64,000 nucleotides of DNA from Corbicula japonica (taxonomy: Eukaryota; Mollusca; Bivalvia; Venerida; Cyrenidae): assembly GCA_038501625.1 (NCBI GenBank), contig JAZAYU010000116.1, positions 1,736,001 to 1,800,000 on the forward strand, written 5' to 3'. The translations under genes and the position numbers were made by a program. Under the pieces are notes generated by a model, which worked only from the letters and a program-made list of their open reading frames with translations, did not search any database and was not told the DNA's origin. Below, piece by piece: positions 12,901 through 21,781 of this stretch (position 1 is its first letter; each line of letters opens with the position of its first letter).

Positions 12901-15900
12901 TGTGTGATCAAAAGAATAATGCTTACATACAGCTTACTCGGCGAGTAGGGAAATGCTTAAGTGGAGAACAAGAAATGAAGTTTTTAATAAACGAAAATAG
13001 ACGTAATAAATAAAGAAAAGGGTAAGAACAAATGAAGACGGTTACGTATGGAAATCTTGAAACTCTGGGCTAATTCTGACGAGTGCGAATAAAAAGGAAA
13101 CAAGAACTGTGATGTGAGGGGAATAAATTCAGCAGAAATTTCAGAAAATGAATTATAGAATTTGAAAAGTTTGAAAATCACCAGACGTCGTCGCATTGTC
13201 GCAAAATAACGTATAATATGACGAATAACGAAAACATTGTAAAAGAGGTTAAATTATCGGACTCCCGATTCGGGGGCTGCTGGTTCGATTCTTAGCAGTG
13301 TGGAGAATCTTGAGGCTGCAAAATAAACGATGCCAGTAATGCTGGATTGTAACCAAAGAGGCAGTTATTGAGCTTGACTATAGCAACTGTTTATAACAAA
13401 GGGAAGGAAACTGCAGCAAGAAAATGTCAAAGACTTTCATTAAAGCATTTCTTTAAATATTGAAGCAATTAAAATTTTACATTTCTTATTAGAACCAACA
13501 TGGAGACACGTTGAAACCCCAATGTTATCATAGCATGACTAATAATCATTTTCGACAATTTAGCTAGAAAAATATCAACCCTGATCCGTGGAACTTTTGT
13601 TTACATTCTGTGAACAAACCTTACCATTATTAAACGCGGAATTTCAAAAATAATGAACCAATTTTAAATGTTCACTTTACTCGCCTTCGTTCATTATGAG
13701 AGGATTTGGGAAGAGTTAAAGTGGGATTAAATTTAACTGTACGAAAACCGACGCACCAACAACGAAACAACGACAACGACTTGGTTTCGGCAGTTTTCTT
13801 ACGAATTTGTCTTTTTCGAAATATAACACCTCAACATGTTGAAAGTGTTGCACTTTAGAATAAACGCTAAATATACAATATCAAAGGGAACAATTAATCA
13901 TAGTTAACCCCTTTTCAATTTGTCTTTTTTTATTTTTGAAGTATTCATTTTAAATTTCTGTTAATCGAATTCTCTACTTTTATTTTTTGTTGGTTTTGAT
14001 TACTTTTGTTTAGCAAGTAATGCACGATTTGATACCCGATATGTTTGATTAAATGGTAACTGATCTGTATGCAAGCACAGACACACGACTTAAAAGCTCC
14101 TGTTTGTAAATCAAACAGAGTTTTCACTTTTTCCTTATTTCTTACAGTTGTATGGAGAGGCTTCACGCATACCGTGCAGCTCTTGGCGGAAGTGACGTCA
14201 TTAATTATGACGTTCTGAGAATAGTATTTTTATGATTCATATAACGAAAGAACACATGGCTTTTCTTCCATGAAACGAATTACATATTTCATTTTTTTAT
14301 TTGTTTGAGAAGATGGCATGTGCTTGATGAATTAATCACTGTAAAATTAATTTTGATCGCTGACTTATGCAAAGAGTATGCTAATTAATGACCTTATTAT
14401 GCAATTACACCGTTCTCAACAGCCCTCGTTTTCAGTCAAGCAATTTTAATTACCTTAATAAAATTACAAAGTTGTGAATTGCATTTACTGCAGAATTTAG
14501 ATAAAACGTTTAATTACGAGAAAAAAACACAAATAGAACGACGACCAAAGTGTTCCGTACGATTGAGTTTTTGGAATGACTGAAAATGTTTGCAATGTGT
14601 AGCTTTTATAAACTGAAATTTATAGCCTAATTGGTTTTTAAAGTGACATGCACTTTTGCTATTTGCTAAGTTGCAAAATGTCAAATGGAAAACAAAAATA
14701 CAGACAATGTCTGGAGTGTAACAAAAAAGTGTGATATTTATACAAAATATGCCACTTGGCTGCATTTGTAATAGAATTTCTTAATAACTTAAATATTGTT
14801 TATTGTTTTCGGCTCACTACAAAAACAGGGCCCACGATTGAAAACCAGTCTAAAATCTAAAGCATCTGAATGGGATGGAGACTTTTCTCCATTTCAGCCA
14901 ATCAGATACTTCAAATTTGAGACCTGGCACTATTTTCACTTTTAGGATCTTAAGTACAGAAAGCATATAACTGCCGAAATGTCACTGGTTTAGCCAAAAC
15001 GTTTGAAATGTTCAAGTTTAGAAACAATTGAAATATTGCTTGTGGAGTCTTTTTGGTGGTGTTTATATTTCGCGTATTTCGTGCAAGGATAGATGAGCGA
15101 AATTCAATCCCGTAGAAATTTAACAATTTCTTCTTTTGAGAATGACACAACTGTGCAAAGTTTAGCCCGCGCGAATCATTTGAGGCTTTTGTGCGAAAAT
15201 TCTTCGCGAACTTTTTACGATACCACATTAGTTTGGTGGTTCTTCGGAATTTCTTCACCGACAGACAAACATTTTTTTCTTAGCATACTTTGCTTCTTTG
15301 TAAATTGTTTTTTTTTCTGATAACAATGAACGGGTTGATATGAAGTAATTTACTCCAAAGTGACTCTATTTCTTCTTTTGTTCTAACATTACCCATCTGA
15401 ACAAAAACGGATACTGGAGTTCAAACTTACGCAAACCGGTGGTCAACGTGAACACATTTCCTAAGATCATAAACTAAAACTAGAGACCAGTCACAAATCT
15501 CAAGCATCTGATTGTCTGAATCGGAGATTTGTCTGAATTTCATATAAATAGTGCTTGAGATTTGAGACAAGTCTCAAACCTTAGTTTATGATATTGGGCT
15601 CTTGAATGCCGTTTGATTTTCATAAAGAACTTGCTAAATGCTTTTTACAAACAAGTAAATGTGTTCTGGACTTAGAACCTGTGACCCCCTTGTAACCTTC
15701 AACATAAATGACCAAAGTCATGCCATTTTGTGAAGAGACTCGTGTATTGCAGCGACAAGTATTACAAAAGGTGGGAAAACATGTAGAGCTTTCTGATCAT
15801 ATCTGATTTCTATCGGGAATGATTCGCTAATTGGTTCCCAATTGGTCTTTGTGACAGAATTTTTATCAGGGGCGGATTTAGAGCAGGTTCATTGGGGTTG

Positions 15901-16832
15901 CTTGAACCACCCTTTTGGGCATTAATATTTAAATTTCTTGGAGATTTTGGTCAGAAAGATGGAAATCATCATATAAGTATCACAATGTACTAAACGAGCC
16001 GTTTTCTGGCCTGTTTAAGTTACATTAATTGATCTATCCTTAATGCGCCCACTTTTGTATCAGTAAATGGCTGACACCTTGTCCCAAGGTTATAAAGCTG
16101 AGATTGGAAACCAGTCTCAAATCTCAAGCATCTGATTGGCTGAAATGGCGACTGGTCGCCATTTCAGCCAATCAGATGCTTGAGATTTGAGACTGGTTTC
16201 CATGCTCAGTTTTATAACCTTGGGCACTGTCAGAAAAGTAATCGGTTTGAATCTCAACTTCGGCTTCAGATTAAGAATGTATTTACCTGTTCACCGTCGA
16301 CGTTAGCCAAACACTGACGTGACGTTGTTCCAACAAACGTATCTTCCAGACGTCTCCAGAGCATATCACACTCACTACGCGTCGAAACATCCCTCTCCGT
16401 CAAATATTTCACAGCACGTGGATTTTTACTGATTTTCTCTATTACAGACTGATCTACAAATTTATAAACTTTTAATTTAATTGACCGCGTTCGATCGTCT
16501 TTTGAAAAGCTATACAACCATTGTCTGTGAGGCTCCTGTTTCCCGTGTACAGTTTGTTCCACGTACAAATTAAAACATTCAGGTAAAAATGTCACTTGAA
16601 CTGGGCGGTAAACTGCATTGAGAGGTATTGTGGTTAAAGCCTCAGCCGGCGTTTCCTGCGAACTCACTGGTCGTTCGAAGCTGTGCCGGAAGTGCTTAGA
16701 GTTTCGATTGTTGTTACTATAGTAACCTGGCAACATTTCTGATAAATAGTTCAAGTCAGCCGTCAAGTCTATGGCTGAACAAAATCCATATAGTAATATA
16801 TGCAGAACATAATTTAGAATATTCAGTTCCAT
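758..16832 (-). CDS. Secreted CpcT/CpeT-like plus tandem VirK-like protein, five exons, 3' end outside window
   Basis: Gene-level entry; coding exons in order are 16287-16832, 3542-3684, 2328-2953, 1329-1464 and 758-930. Seen: joining them at GT-AG borders gives one open frame of 541 residues plus a partial codon, with intron phases 0, 2, 1, 2 and a final phase-1 donor. Layout: signal peptide about 1-20, CpcT/CpeT-like domain about 22-230, charged Asn/Lys/Asp/Tyr-rich linker about 231-362, first VirK-like domain about 364-483, start of a second one about 488-541. Known: CpcT/CpeT proteins attach bilins to phycobiliproteins in cyanobacteria, and relatives of unknown role occur elsewhere; VirK-like domains are small secreted or periplasmic domains in bacteria and some animals. 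Inference: a secreted protein of unknown function. Enzyme activity should not be assumed, since there is no phycobilisome here. Intron 1 is 12.6 kb. The protein continues past the left edge. Confidence 0.78.
931..1328 (-). other. Intron 4, mostly a foldback MITE copy
   Basis: Intron between exons 4 and 5. It is largely occupied by the family-A foldback copy at about 1063-1277. Nothing else coding is seen. Confidence 0.6.
1063..1277. mobile_element. Foldback MITE family A, copy 1
   Basis: Contains the inverted pairs CGAACAGTGTAGATCC ... GCACTGTTCGCG and GCGACCAGTGCCG ... CGGATCTACACTGG, with GGAGGAAAGGGT at the right end. The same layout recurs at 52.5, 53.1, 54.2, 58.6, 60.8 and 61.1 kb. No coding capacity; presumably non-autonomous. 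Confidence 0.65.
1329..1464 (-). CDS. Exon 4: end of VirK-like domain 1
   Basis: This 136-bp exon has a strong CTTTCAG acceptor (1465-1471) and a donor ACTGG|GTAAGC at 1329/1328. The split codon G|GC gives Gly; then comes FKEVIKEITVHRNGSVHIAT, the terminal beta-strand pattern of a VirK domain (V.....V..DGSV.I.T.), and a tail ending NQDTG. Phase 1 in and phase 2 out match the neighbouring exons exactly. It has no start codon and does not appear as a stand-alone reading frame; it was found by looking for the missing domain end. Confidence 0.72.
1465..2327 (-). other. Intron 3 with a foldback copy
   Basis: Intron between exons 3 and 4. It holds a family-B foldback at 1870-2035 (inverted GAGAC...GTCTC arms). 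The rest is AT-rich and unremarkable. Confidence 0.55.
1870..2035. mobile_element. Foldback family B, copy 1 (diverged)
   Basis: Arms include CGAGACCCGTCTCAATTCTC on the left and GGTCTCCAGTTTCAATTTTA then TGATCTTG on the right, around a central inverted pair GGAGACTAGCCT / AGGCTAGTCTCC. It matches copies at 14.8, 15.5, 16.1 and 58.3 kb. Confidence 0.6.
2328..2953 (-). CDS. Exon 3: charged linker and first part of VirK-like domain 1
   Basis: The exon is 626 bp, from a TTTTCAG acceptor (2954-2960) to a donor AAAAG|GTACAA at 2328/2327. The first base completes the codon split after exon 2 (giving Pro), then 208 codons follow. About 130 residues are a hydrophilic low-complexity linker rich in Lys, Asp, Asn and Tyr. 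From about residue 364 comes WNLQTYEGVIDALINGHKVY followed by a short strand ending KKC, a typical VirK opening (aliphatic helix, L..G..V, then a conserved Cys). DVFEI and FSFRRLQF follow. The open frame runs on to a stop at 2224, but the spliced form joins exon 4 in phase and completes the domain, so read-through is probably not the main product. Confidence 0.78.
3405..3483. repeat. GAT/GAC trinucleotide microsatellite
   Basis: Interrupted run of GAT, GAC and GACGAC triplets in intron 2, 50 bp before exon 2 on the minus strand. Confidence 0.85.
3542..3684 (-). CDS. Exon 2: end of the CpcT/CpeT-like domain
   Basis: This 143-bp exon is bounded by a TTTCAG acceptor (3685-3690) and a GTGAGT donor (3536-3541). 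It encodes residues 183-229 in the frame demanded by phase 0, then two bases of a split codon. The peptide runs VRISVMTTLTHASLQIDEGW and ends in a Gly-Pro-hydrophobic-Phe segment (GPIFLTKI). This resembles the C-terminal ...DRG...G.YRF.. ending of CpeT-family proteins. An alternative acceptor 13 bases inside would break the frame. It is too short to stand out as an open reading frame by itself. Confidence 0.75.
6612..6850. mobile_element. MITE-like foldback with about 30-bp inverted ends
   Basis: Left end TATACTTCTCACAATTTGAT then AAGGGCCACT. The right end, reverse-complemented, reads TATACTACTCAAAAGTTGAT then AAGGGCCACT. Interior AT-rich, no coding capacity. Confidence 0.7.
7930..8290. repeat. 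CpG-rich block of CACGAT/ATCGTG motifs
   Basis: A dense set of CACGAT, ACGATG, TCGCGA and their complements gives strong two-strand symmetry and a CpG content well above the flanks. It is bracketed by two B-box-like stretches (GCTGGTTCGACTCCCAT near 7881 and GCTGGTTCGAATCCGGAT near 8369). Both strands have open frames (119 and 64 codons) made of the repeat; no protein family is recognised. Confidence 0.6.
9630..9830. repeat. TTCGTGT/TTTCG-rich symmetric block
   Basis: Repeated TTTCGTG, TTCGCCTCG and complements (ACACGAAA) give a foldback-prone CpG-rich patch of a style similar to 7930-8290. Two overlapping open frames here are repeat artefacts. Confidence 0.45.
11480..11740. repeat. Degenerate tandem repeat, period about 172 bp
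   Basis: ACCGATTATACGG at 11549 recurs at 11721, preceded in both by TTCCACAA..., CATATG or CACATAG, and AACATCC(A/C)(C/T)GACC. A weaker match (TGTTCGTTATTACGTT) links 10998 to 11398. Confidence 0.5.
14828..14953. mobile_element. Foldback family B, copy 2
   Basis: Inverted arms around GGAGACTTTTCTCC, with AACCAGTCTAAAATCTAAAG on the left and CTTCAAATTTGAGACCTGG on the right. Confidence 0.6.
15460..15598. mobile_element. Foldback family B, copy 3
   Basis: Ends CCTAAGATCATAAACTAAA and TTTAGGTTTGAGACTTGTCT (right arm read in reverse). The centre has AATCTCAAGCATCTGATTG facing GTGCTTGAGATTTGAGAC. Confidence 0.65.
16083..16224. mobile_element. Foldback family B, copy 4, near-perfect 142-bp palindrome
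   Basis: Left end CCCAAGGTTATAAAGCTGAG, right end its near-complement ending TATAACCTTGGG. The arms (AACCAGTCTCAAATCTCAAG) pair around the centre GGCGACTGGTCGCC. It lies 60 bp beyond the exon 1 donor of the CpeT/VirK gene. The near-perfect symmetry suggests a young copy. Confidence 0.8.
16287..16832 (-). CDS. Exon 1: signal peptide and CpcT/CpeT-like domain
   Basis: Encodes residues 1-182, starting at the ATG whose first 20 residues form a hydrophobic signal peptide ending near GFCSA. The mature start (DLNYLSEMLPGYYSN) has the family's pattern of a DL..L...L.G.YSN opening. Further family-like stretches are LPECFNLYVEQT, PHRQWLYSF, IKLKVYKF, SECDMLWRR and DTFVGTT with the following Cys, in the order expected for CpcT/CpeT. 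The open frame continues six codons beyond the exon, but a consensus donor GAACAG|GTAAAT stands at 16287/16286, in phase 0. The domain lacks its C-terminal strands here; exon 2 supplies them. A TATA-like motif lies about 415 bp upstream. Confidence 0.82.
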
Positions 16833-17245
16833 TTTAGCTACTCAAATTTCTCTGAATTTAATCACAATTTATTTTGGAAAAAATTAAACTATTTCCATGT
16901 TTTTTCTTTAATATTATGTATCCATTTTGTGGGCTTTTCATCACATTTTCCTTGCTTATTTCACCGTAAGTATGCCTGAATCAATAGTAAAGTAAATTTA
17001 TAGATTTGTCAGAGCCCAGTAATTTATAAGTCTCCGTTCGAAAATAAAACTCATTTATATCAATTATTCAGATATCCAGTTTTTGTTAAATTACTTTCAC
17101 TTATTAAACAACAATGGAATTACATATGCTTCGAGATAATGCAAATCCTCTCTGTGTTTGTTCGTGTTCACCAACCAAAGATTGGTACAATCCGCTTTGG
17201 TGTATCTTCAGTATGAAATAGATGCACAAAGCTGGTCGGCTATGA

Positions 17246-17256
17246 CTTTTATATAC
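17246..17256 (-). promoter_or_regulatory. TATA-like motif upstream of the CpeT/VirK gene
   Basis: The minus strand reads GTATATAAAAG, about 415 bp before the exon 1 ATG. A long or spliced 5' UTR would be needed, so this is only a candidate promoter. Confidence 0.25.
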
Positions 17257-18539
17257 AATACATCGTCTCGTATTCTCCTCTCCGATTGTCAGGGAACTCG
17301 AGTGTTGTTAAATAAACGCTAAAGCCGCACTTATCCTAGATCATAGAAAATAGGCACGTTATTTCATTGACAAATTATATGAAAATGCAAACATTTACGG
17401 ATCACTTTCATAACCGTGTGTGCCTGAGAAATTGTAGTTTCGATCAAATAACATGAATGAACGCTTTTAAAATTCAAAATCATTTTAAATCTATTTTTCA
17501 AATTAAGTTAAATCCCATTGAACGAAGTGAACGTATTGTACACAAGCAAAAGTTAAAAGGATTAAACGCGACGCCAGTTGATAAAGAAACATCATTTCAA
17601 GGGAAGGTTTAAGTTATCATGAGCATATAGCCAATTTTTTATTGTTTCGTATCACCAATTTACCTTTTGGGTAAACAAATATTGATATATGATTAATATA
17701 CGTAGCATGACGTTTTTATAATTCTTTGTAAAATATTAATGAGCTTATAGGTAGTAAGTTGTGCCTGGCTGAGATGTATTCATTTATTAAATATGCCCGG
17801 AGAACCCTGGAAAGTGCGGCGGATATCTCAATACGTCCACATATAATGAACTGGTCTTTAATTAAAGCAGTTATCTCATACAACGTGGAAAAATATGTGT
17901 CCACGTGAAAGTAATTAAATCAATATCATGTTTGCTTTTGATCAAGTTTATTGTTGTTTTTTTTTTTTCGTAAAAAGCACTATTTCCCGTTAAAGAGGCA
18001 TTAAACACAGTATGCCGCTACTTTCAGATACAGCTCCCCTGGGAGATGTATTTGGTAAACATTTACGAATATAACTCCTTATTCAAGGTGGGATGTAAGA
18101 TTTCCAGAAAGGGAGTTCCTTTGTGGTAGTCATAGGGTAGTGACCAAAATCCCCATGAAAATTAAATATTGCTGCCCCAAAAGAGTGTTCGATCAACCAA
18201 TGAACCCCCTCTAAGTCCTCTCCTGCTATTTGCTTTTTTTTTCTTTAATACGGTTGTCCGTCTGTGTTGGGCAGACGGCTGGGTGAACATCTGAGGCCTG
18301 ATGACATGTTTTTATATTGACGAGACATTTGCCCTTCCGTCAGTTTGTGAAGAAAATAAGACGGCGGCTTAAGTGTTGTTGTTTTTTTTTTTCATTTATA
18401 AAAAATGGCGGAAGTACATTCAAATGATATGTTTCGCTGCCTATTTTCTATCAAAGTACATTGCCTTTATATGTTTTTATAAAGCGGTTATTTGACATAG
18501 GGGCGTGGAACGGGCATGTGTTTGTGTGCGTGTGTTTGT

Positions 18540-18563
18540 GGGGGGGGGGGGGGGGGGGGGGGG
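18540..18563 (+). repeat. Poly-G run of 24
   Basis: Uninterrupted G run following a TGTGTTTGTG-rich stretch. Its length may be affected by sequencing; it could form G-quadruplexes. Confidence 0.9.
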
Positions 18564-19722
18564 AGAGGGCAAATAAAAAAGTTAAGTCTGTCTTTGTCTA
18601 ACAAAGAGCAGTTTTAGACTTTTTGCGTTCAAATAATACGGATGAGCTTAAATCGTAGTTTTGTTCAAATTAAAATAAATATTCATATTTTTGTTTAAAA
18701 TTCAAACTTTATCGCCCGAATTGCTTAGCGTATGGTTCCCTAAAATCCTAATATTCTAATTGCTGTAAGAAAAAGGTAACGTCTATTTTTTTCGACGGTG
18801 TTGCGAGTCATTCATGCACTTTCACATGTACGTAGGAACATTTATATACAAGCATACAGTTATTCGATTTGTTCGCTTCGCAAACCATAGTGCGGGTTTA
18901 TGGACCTTTTAAATAAAACTGGTGACGATTTTAATAGATTTAGAAGGCATAAAAGGCCTGACGGGATACCGCAAAGTGTGCATCTTCATAAAATATTGAT
19001 GTATAGCAAATAAGCTCGAATAAAGATACACTGTAGATCGTAATGAGGTGGTTTATAACCCTTTCATAGTCAGAAATAGGAAATACAGTAGAATCAATGA
19101 TATTGCGATTCAAGCTGCAAGTTTTTGTCGGTGATTAATGATATTGCCTTTGTAATAACGACAACCTGAATATTTTACAGATTATCGACATGCATAAAAC
19201 AGGCTGTGTCAAAAGGGTACCTAAAACAAACATATTTAATTTGTCTATGTTAGATTTGAAACCATAATTAAATCCCCGGTGTTCTAGAAAGGTAAAACTG
19301 ACAGTAGAAAAGATAACTTAACTAATGCACTGTAGCAGCATTTAGCTCCCCTTGGAGCTGTATTCGATGGTATAAAGCTTCTTGATATAGCAAAGCTGTA
19401 CACGAAACCAATTCGAATTCAAACCAACGAATAACTGAAGGAATCATATAACAGAAGCCATTCGAAACTCGGGTGCATGGGGATAAGTCCTATGGAGGAC
19501 ATTTTAAGTGTTCGCCGCCCGGAAATCGTAACCGTTTACCGCCAAACTATAGTTCGTATTCAGGTCGATTGAACAATAAAGTTCCTCAATATCGGTCACT
19601 TTTTGAGAAATTTCAATTTTCTTATAATAAAGCTATCTCTTGAACATATAGTTATTCCGTTATCAGAATAATTTCGATAAAATTTGAACAAATCCAAGTA
19701 TTAAAAAGTACACCATACTATT

Positions 19723-19900
19723 AGTGAAACCCCTCTATAACGGACACCTAAGGGATTTAGGGAAAGTGTCCTTAATAGCGAGGTGTCCTTAATCGTGGGT
19801 TTAAATCAAGAAGATGAGAACATTTCTGTTCTTAAAAAAATAGCCCATAATACCGGGGTGCCCGTAATATTGAGTGTCCGTAATAAGGGGTTTTACTGTA
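19723..19900. mobile_element. Small foldback with AACCCC...CGGACAC ends
   Basis: Left AGTGAAACCCCTCTATAACG then GACAC. The right end in reverse complement reads TACAGTAAAACCCCTTATTA then CGGACAC. Internal GTGTCCTTAAT copies are present. Probable MITE. Confidence 0.65.
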
Positions 19901-21781
19901 CTGTGGCGAATACCAAAGACGAGTGAAAGGAAATTTATGGATGAAACGGACTAGAGTTTCAGTGTTCTGCTTTAGAATTTTACGACAAAGCTCACCAGCA
20001 TTTTATTAGAGTCAAGATTATACTTTGAAAAACACACTGTATTTACATATTAAAAATCATGGATATTATAACCAATCGAAAGATGTATTTACAGAAAGAG
20101 CAAGGCTCTATTTAAGAATTTTGTATAAAAATAAACAATTCTTACTGAAATAAGGAGAACATCACTTTATTAAACTAACGTCGTCAGTTTTGAACTAGTT
20201 TGAGATCTGAAAGTATTTTGGTAATTATGTAGTTAAATGATTATGAAACCACATAAATGATTTTTATTCCAAAAGCAAACTAATTTTAAACTTTTCAAAT
20301 ATTCTGCCTTCTAAGAAAGTCATCTAGGAGGCGAGGTAACATATATCTGCATACAATATTGAGATAATGGATGGTTAAGTAAGCAGTTATATGATATTCA
20401 TAAGGATTATGTTATGTGTTTATCAGACGAGTGAATATTTAATTTGGGCAGAGTTCAGTTTTTAGCAATCTGCATGCATTGTGTTTATCATGGATTGACC
20501 TAGAATTACACATGGACAATATACGACTACGATATTCGAAAACTTTATATGAAACAAGCCTTTAAGAATACAATGATAATCTATAATACCAAGAATCACT
20601 TTGAAGTAGAAAAACACTGGGTTCTTGAAAACTTAACATTAAAGACAGAAGAGACAGACAGACAAGCATACCGTCGGCCAGACGGACGTACGGATGGATA
20701 GGCAAGCGAGCGGACCTACCGTCAGCCAGGCCAGCCGTCAGGCAGGCAGTTTGAACGACAAACATAACATTTGTTTTCTCCCCTCTATGTTTACTAATTA
20801 ATAGTTTGTTTTTTTTATAAACAGGGACCTCCTCCTTACAATACTTACTCTGGTTGCCCCTATGATAACCTACAAGTACTTAGGTGTTCTACTTGGATAT
20901 TGTATCAAATAATTAGGGAGGTGGGGGATATTTACGAAGGTCACATAAGTAATTTATTTAAATGTGAGCTTAAAAGATAACGTTTAATTTTCATTAAGTG
21001 TTGAGTTGTCCAAATTTTTGTAAAGAACTGTTTATATCAATCGGTTATTCCTACTAACAACCATGTTTCTATTCAAACCGGACTGGGGACGACTGTTCCG
21101 TTGTATCGTATTCTTTATTTTAATCTCGTATTAAAGCATACTGCTGTTTCTGATATCATATTTTTTCGGTTTTTTTTTGTTCCGGAATAATTCTTAAAAT
21201 GGGATTACCATATAACAGATTATTACTGAATTTTTATGTAAGACAATGCAGATTCCTAGACGGATTCCTAAGCATGCATTTGTCGTCAAATTGTATATTT
21301 CATTACTACTCTAAATCTTTAAAATAGCGCATTCAACGTTAACCATTAATATTTTACATTATGATGTTTATTAACGGGGGTTAATTTCTTGCACAACTTT
21401 TACTTTTTAAAGTTGATAGAATAGATCAATCAGAGTGGTCCCGCTTGTTGTTTGCGAAAATGTATTTAAGTCCGGCTATCGTAAAATTCTATGCAAATTA
21501 CTAGTATGCATATTAAAGGGAAGTGTATTACAAAACTTCTTTAAAGCTCATAGAACGATATTTTTATCGATTTTCAAATATTCGCAATTGATCGTATTAA
21601 ATTGTAGAAGCATTTATTATGAAAAAATCAAATTGAGTAAGTTTAAGGGATACCGAATTCCCCTTAGCAAAATACGCCATTTAAAGTAGTATAAATACAA
21701 TATTATAGCAGACATTGAAGCTGTCACTATATCAAAATGTGGGAAACAAAAAAAAACAATATTTATTTAGTACTTCTAGAT

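Larger units (their letters stand above)
3685..16286 (-). other. 12.6-kb intron 1 of the CpeT/VirK gene
   Basis: No exon that fits the CpeT domain was found here, and exons 1 and 2 join directly in phase 0. It holds a MITE-like foldback at 6612-6850, a CpG-rich CACGAT block at 7930-8290, a related TTCG-rich block at 9630-9830, a degenerate 172-bp tandem repeat at 11480-11740, and foldback family-B copies at 14.83, 15.46 and 16.08 kb. Reading frames of up to about 119 codons here look like chance or repeat-derived. Fragments resembling the tRNA B box (GGTTCGAATCC type) at about 7884, 8371 and 13271 suggest SINE remnants. Confidence 0.6.
17260..21780. other. Intergenic region, no gene recognised
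   Basis: AT-rich DNA with a 24-base poly-G run (18540-18563), a small foldback (19723-19900) and a degenerate GACA/GGCAG patch (20645-20755). Short frames (up to 84 codons) show no recognisable domain. Confidence 0.5.

Noticed and set aside
758..16832. Bacterial contamination explaining CpeT and VirK domains
   Set aside because: The exons have GT-AG introns and lie among animal repeats on the same strand, so this is host DNA.
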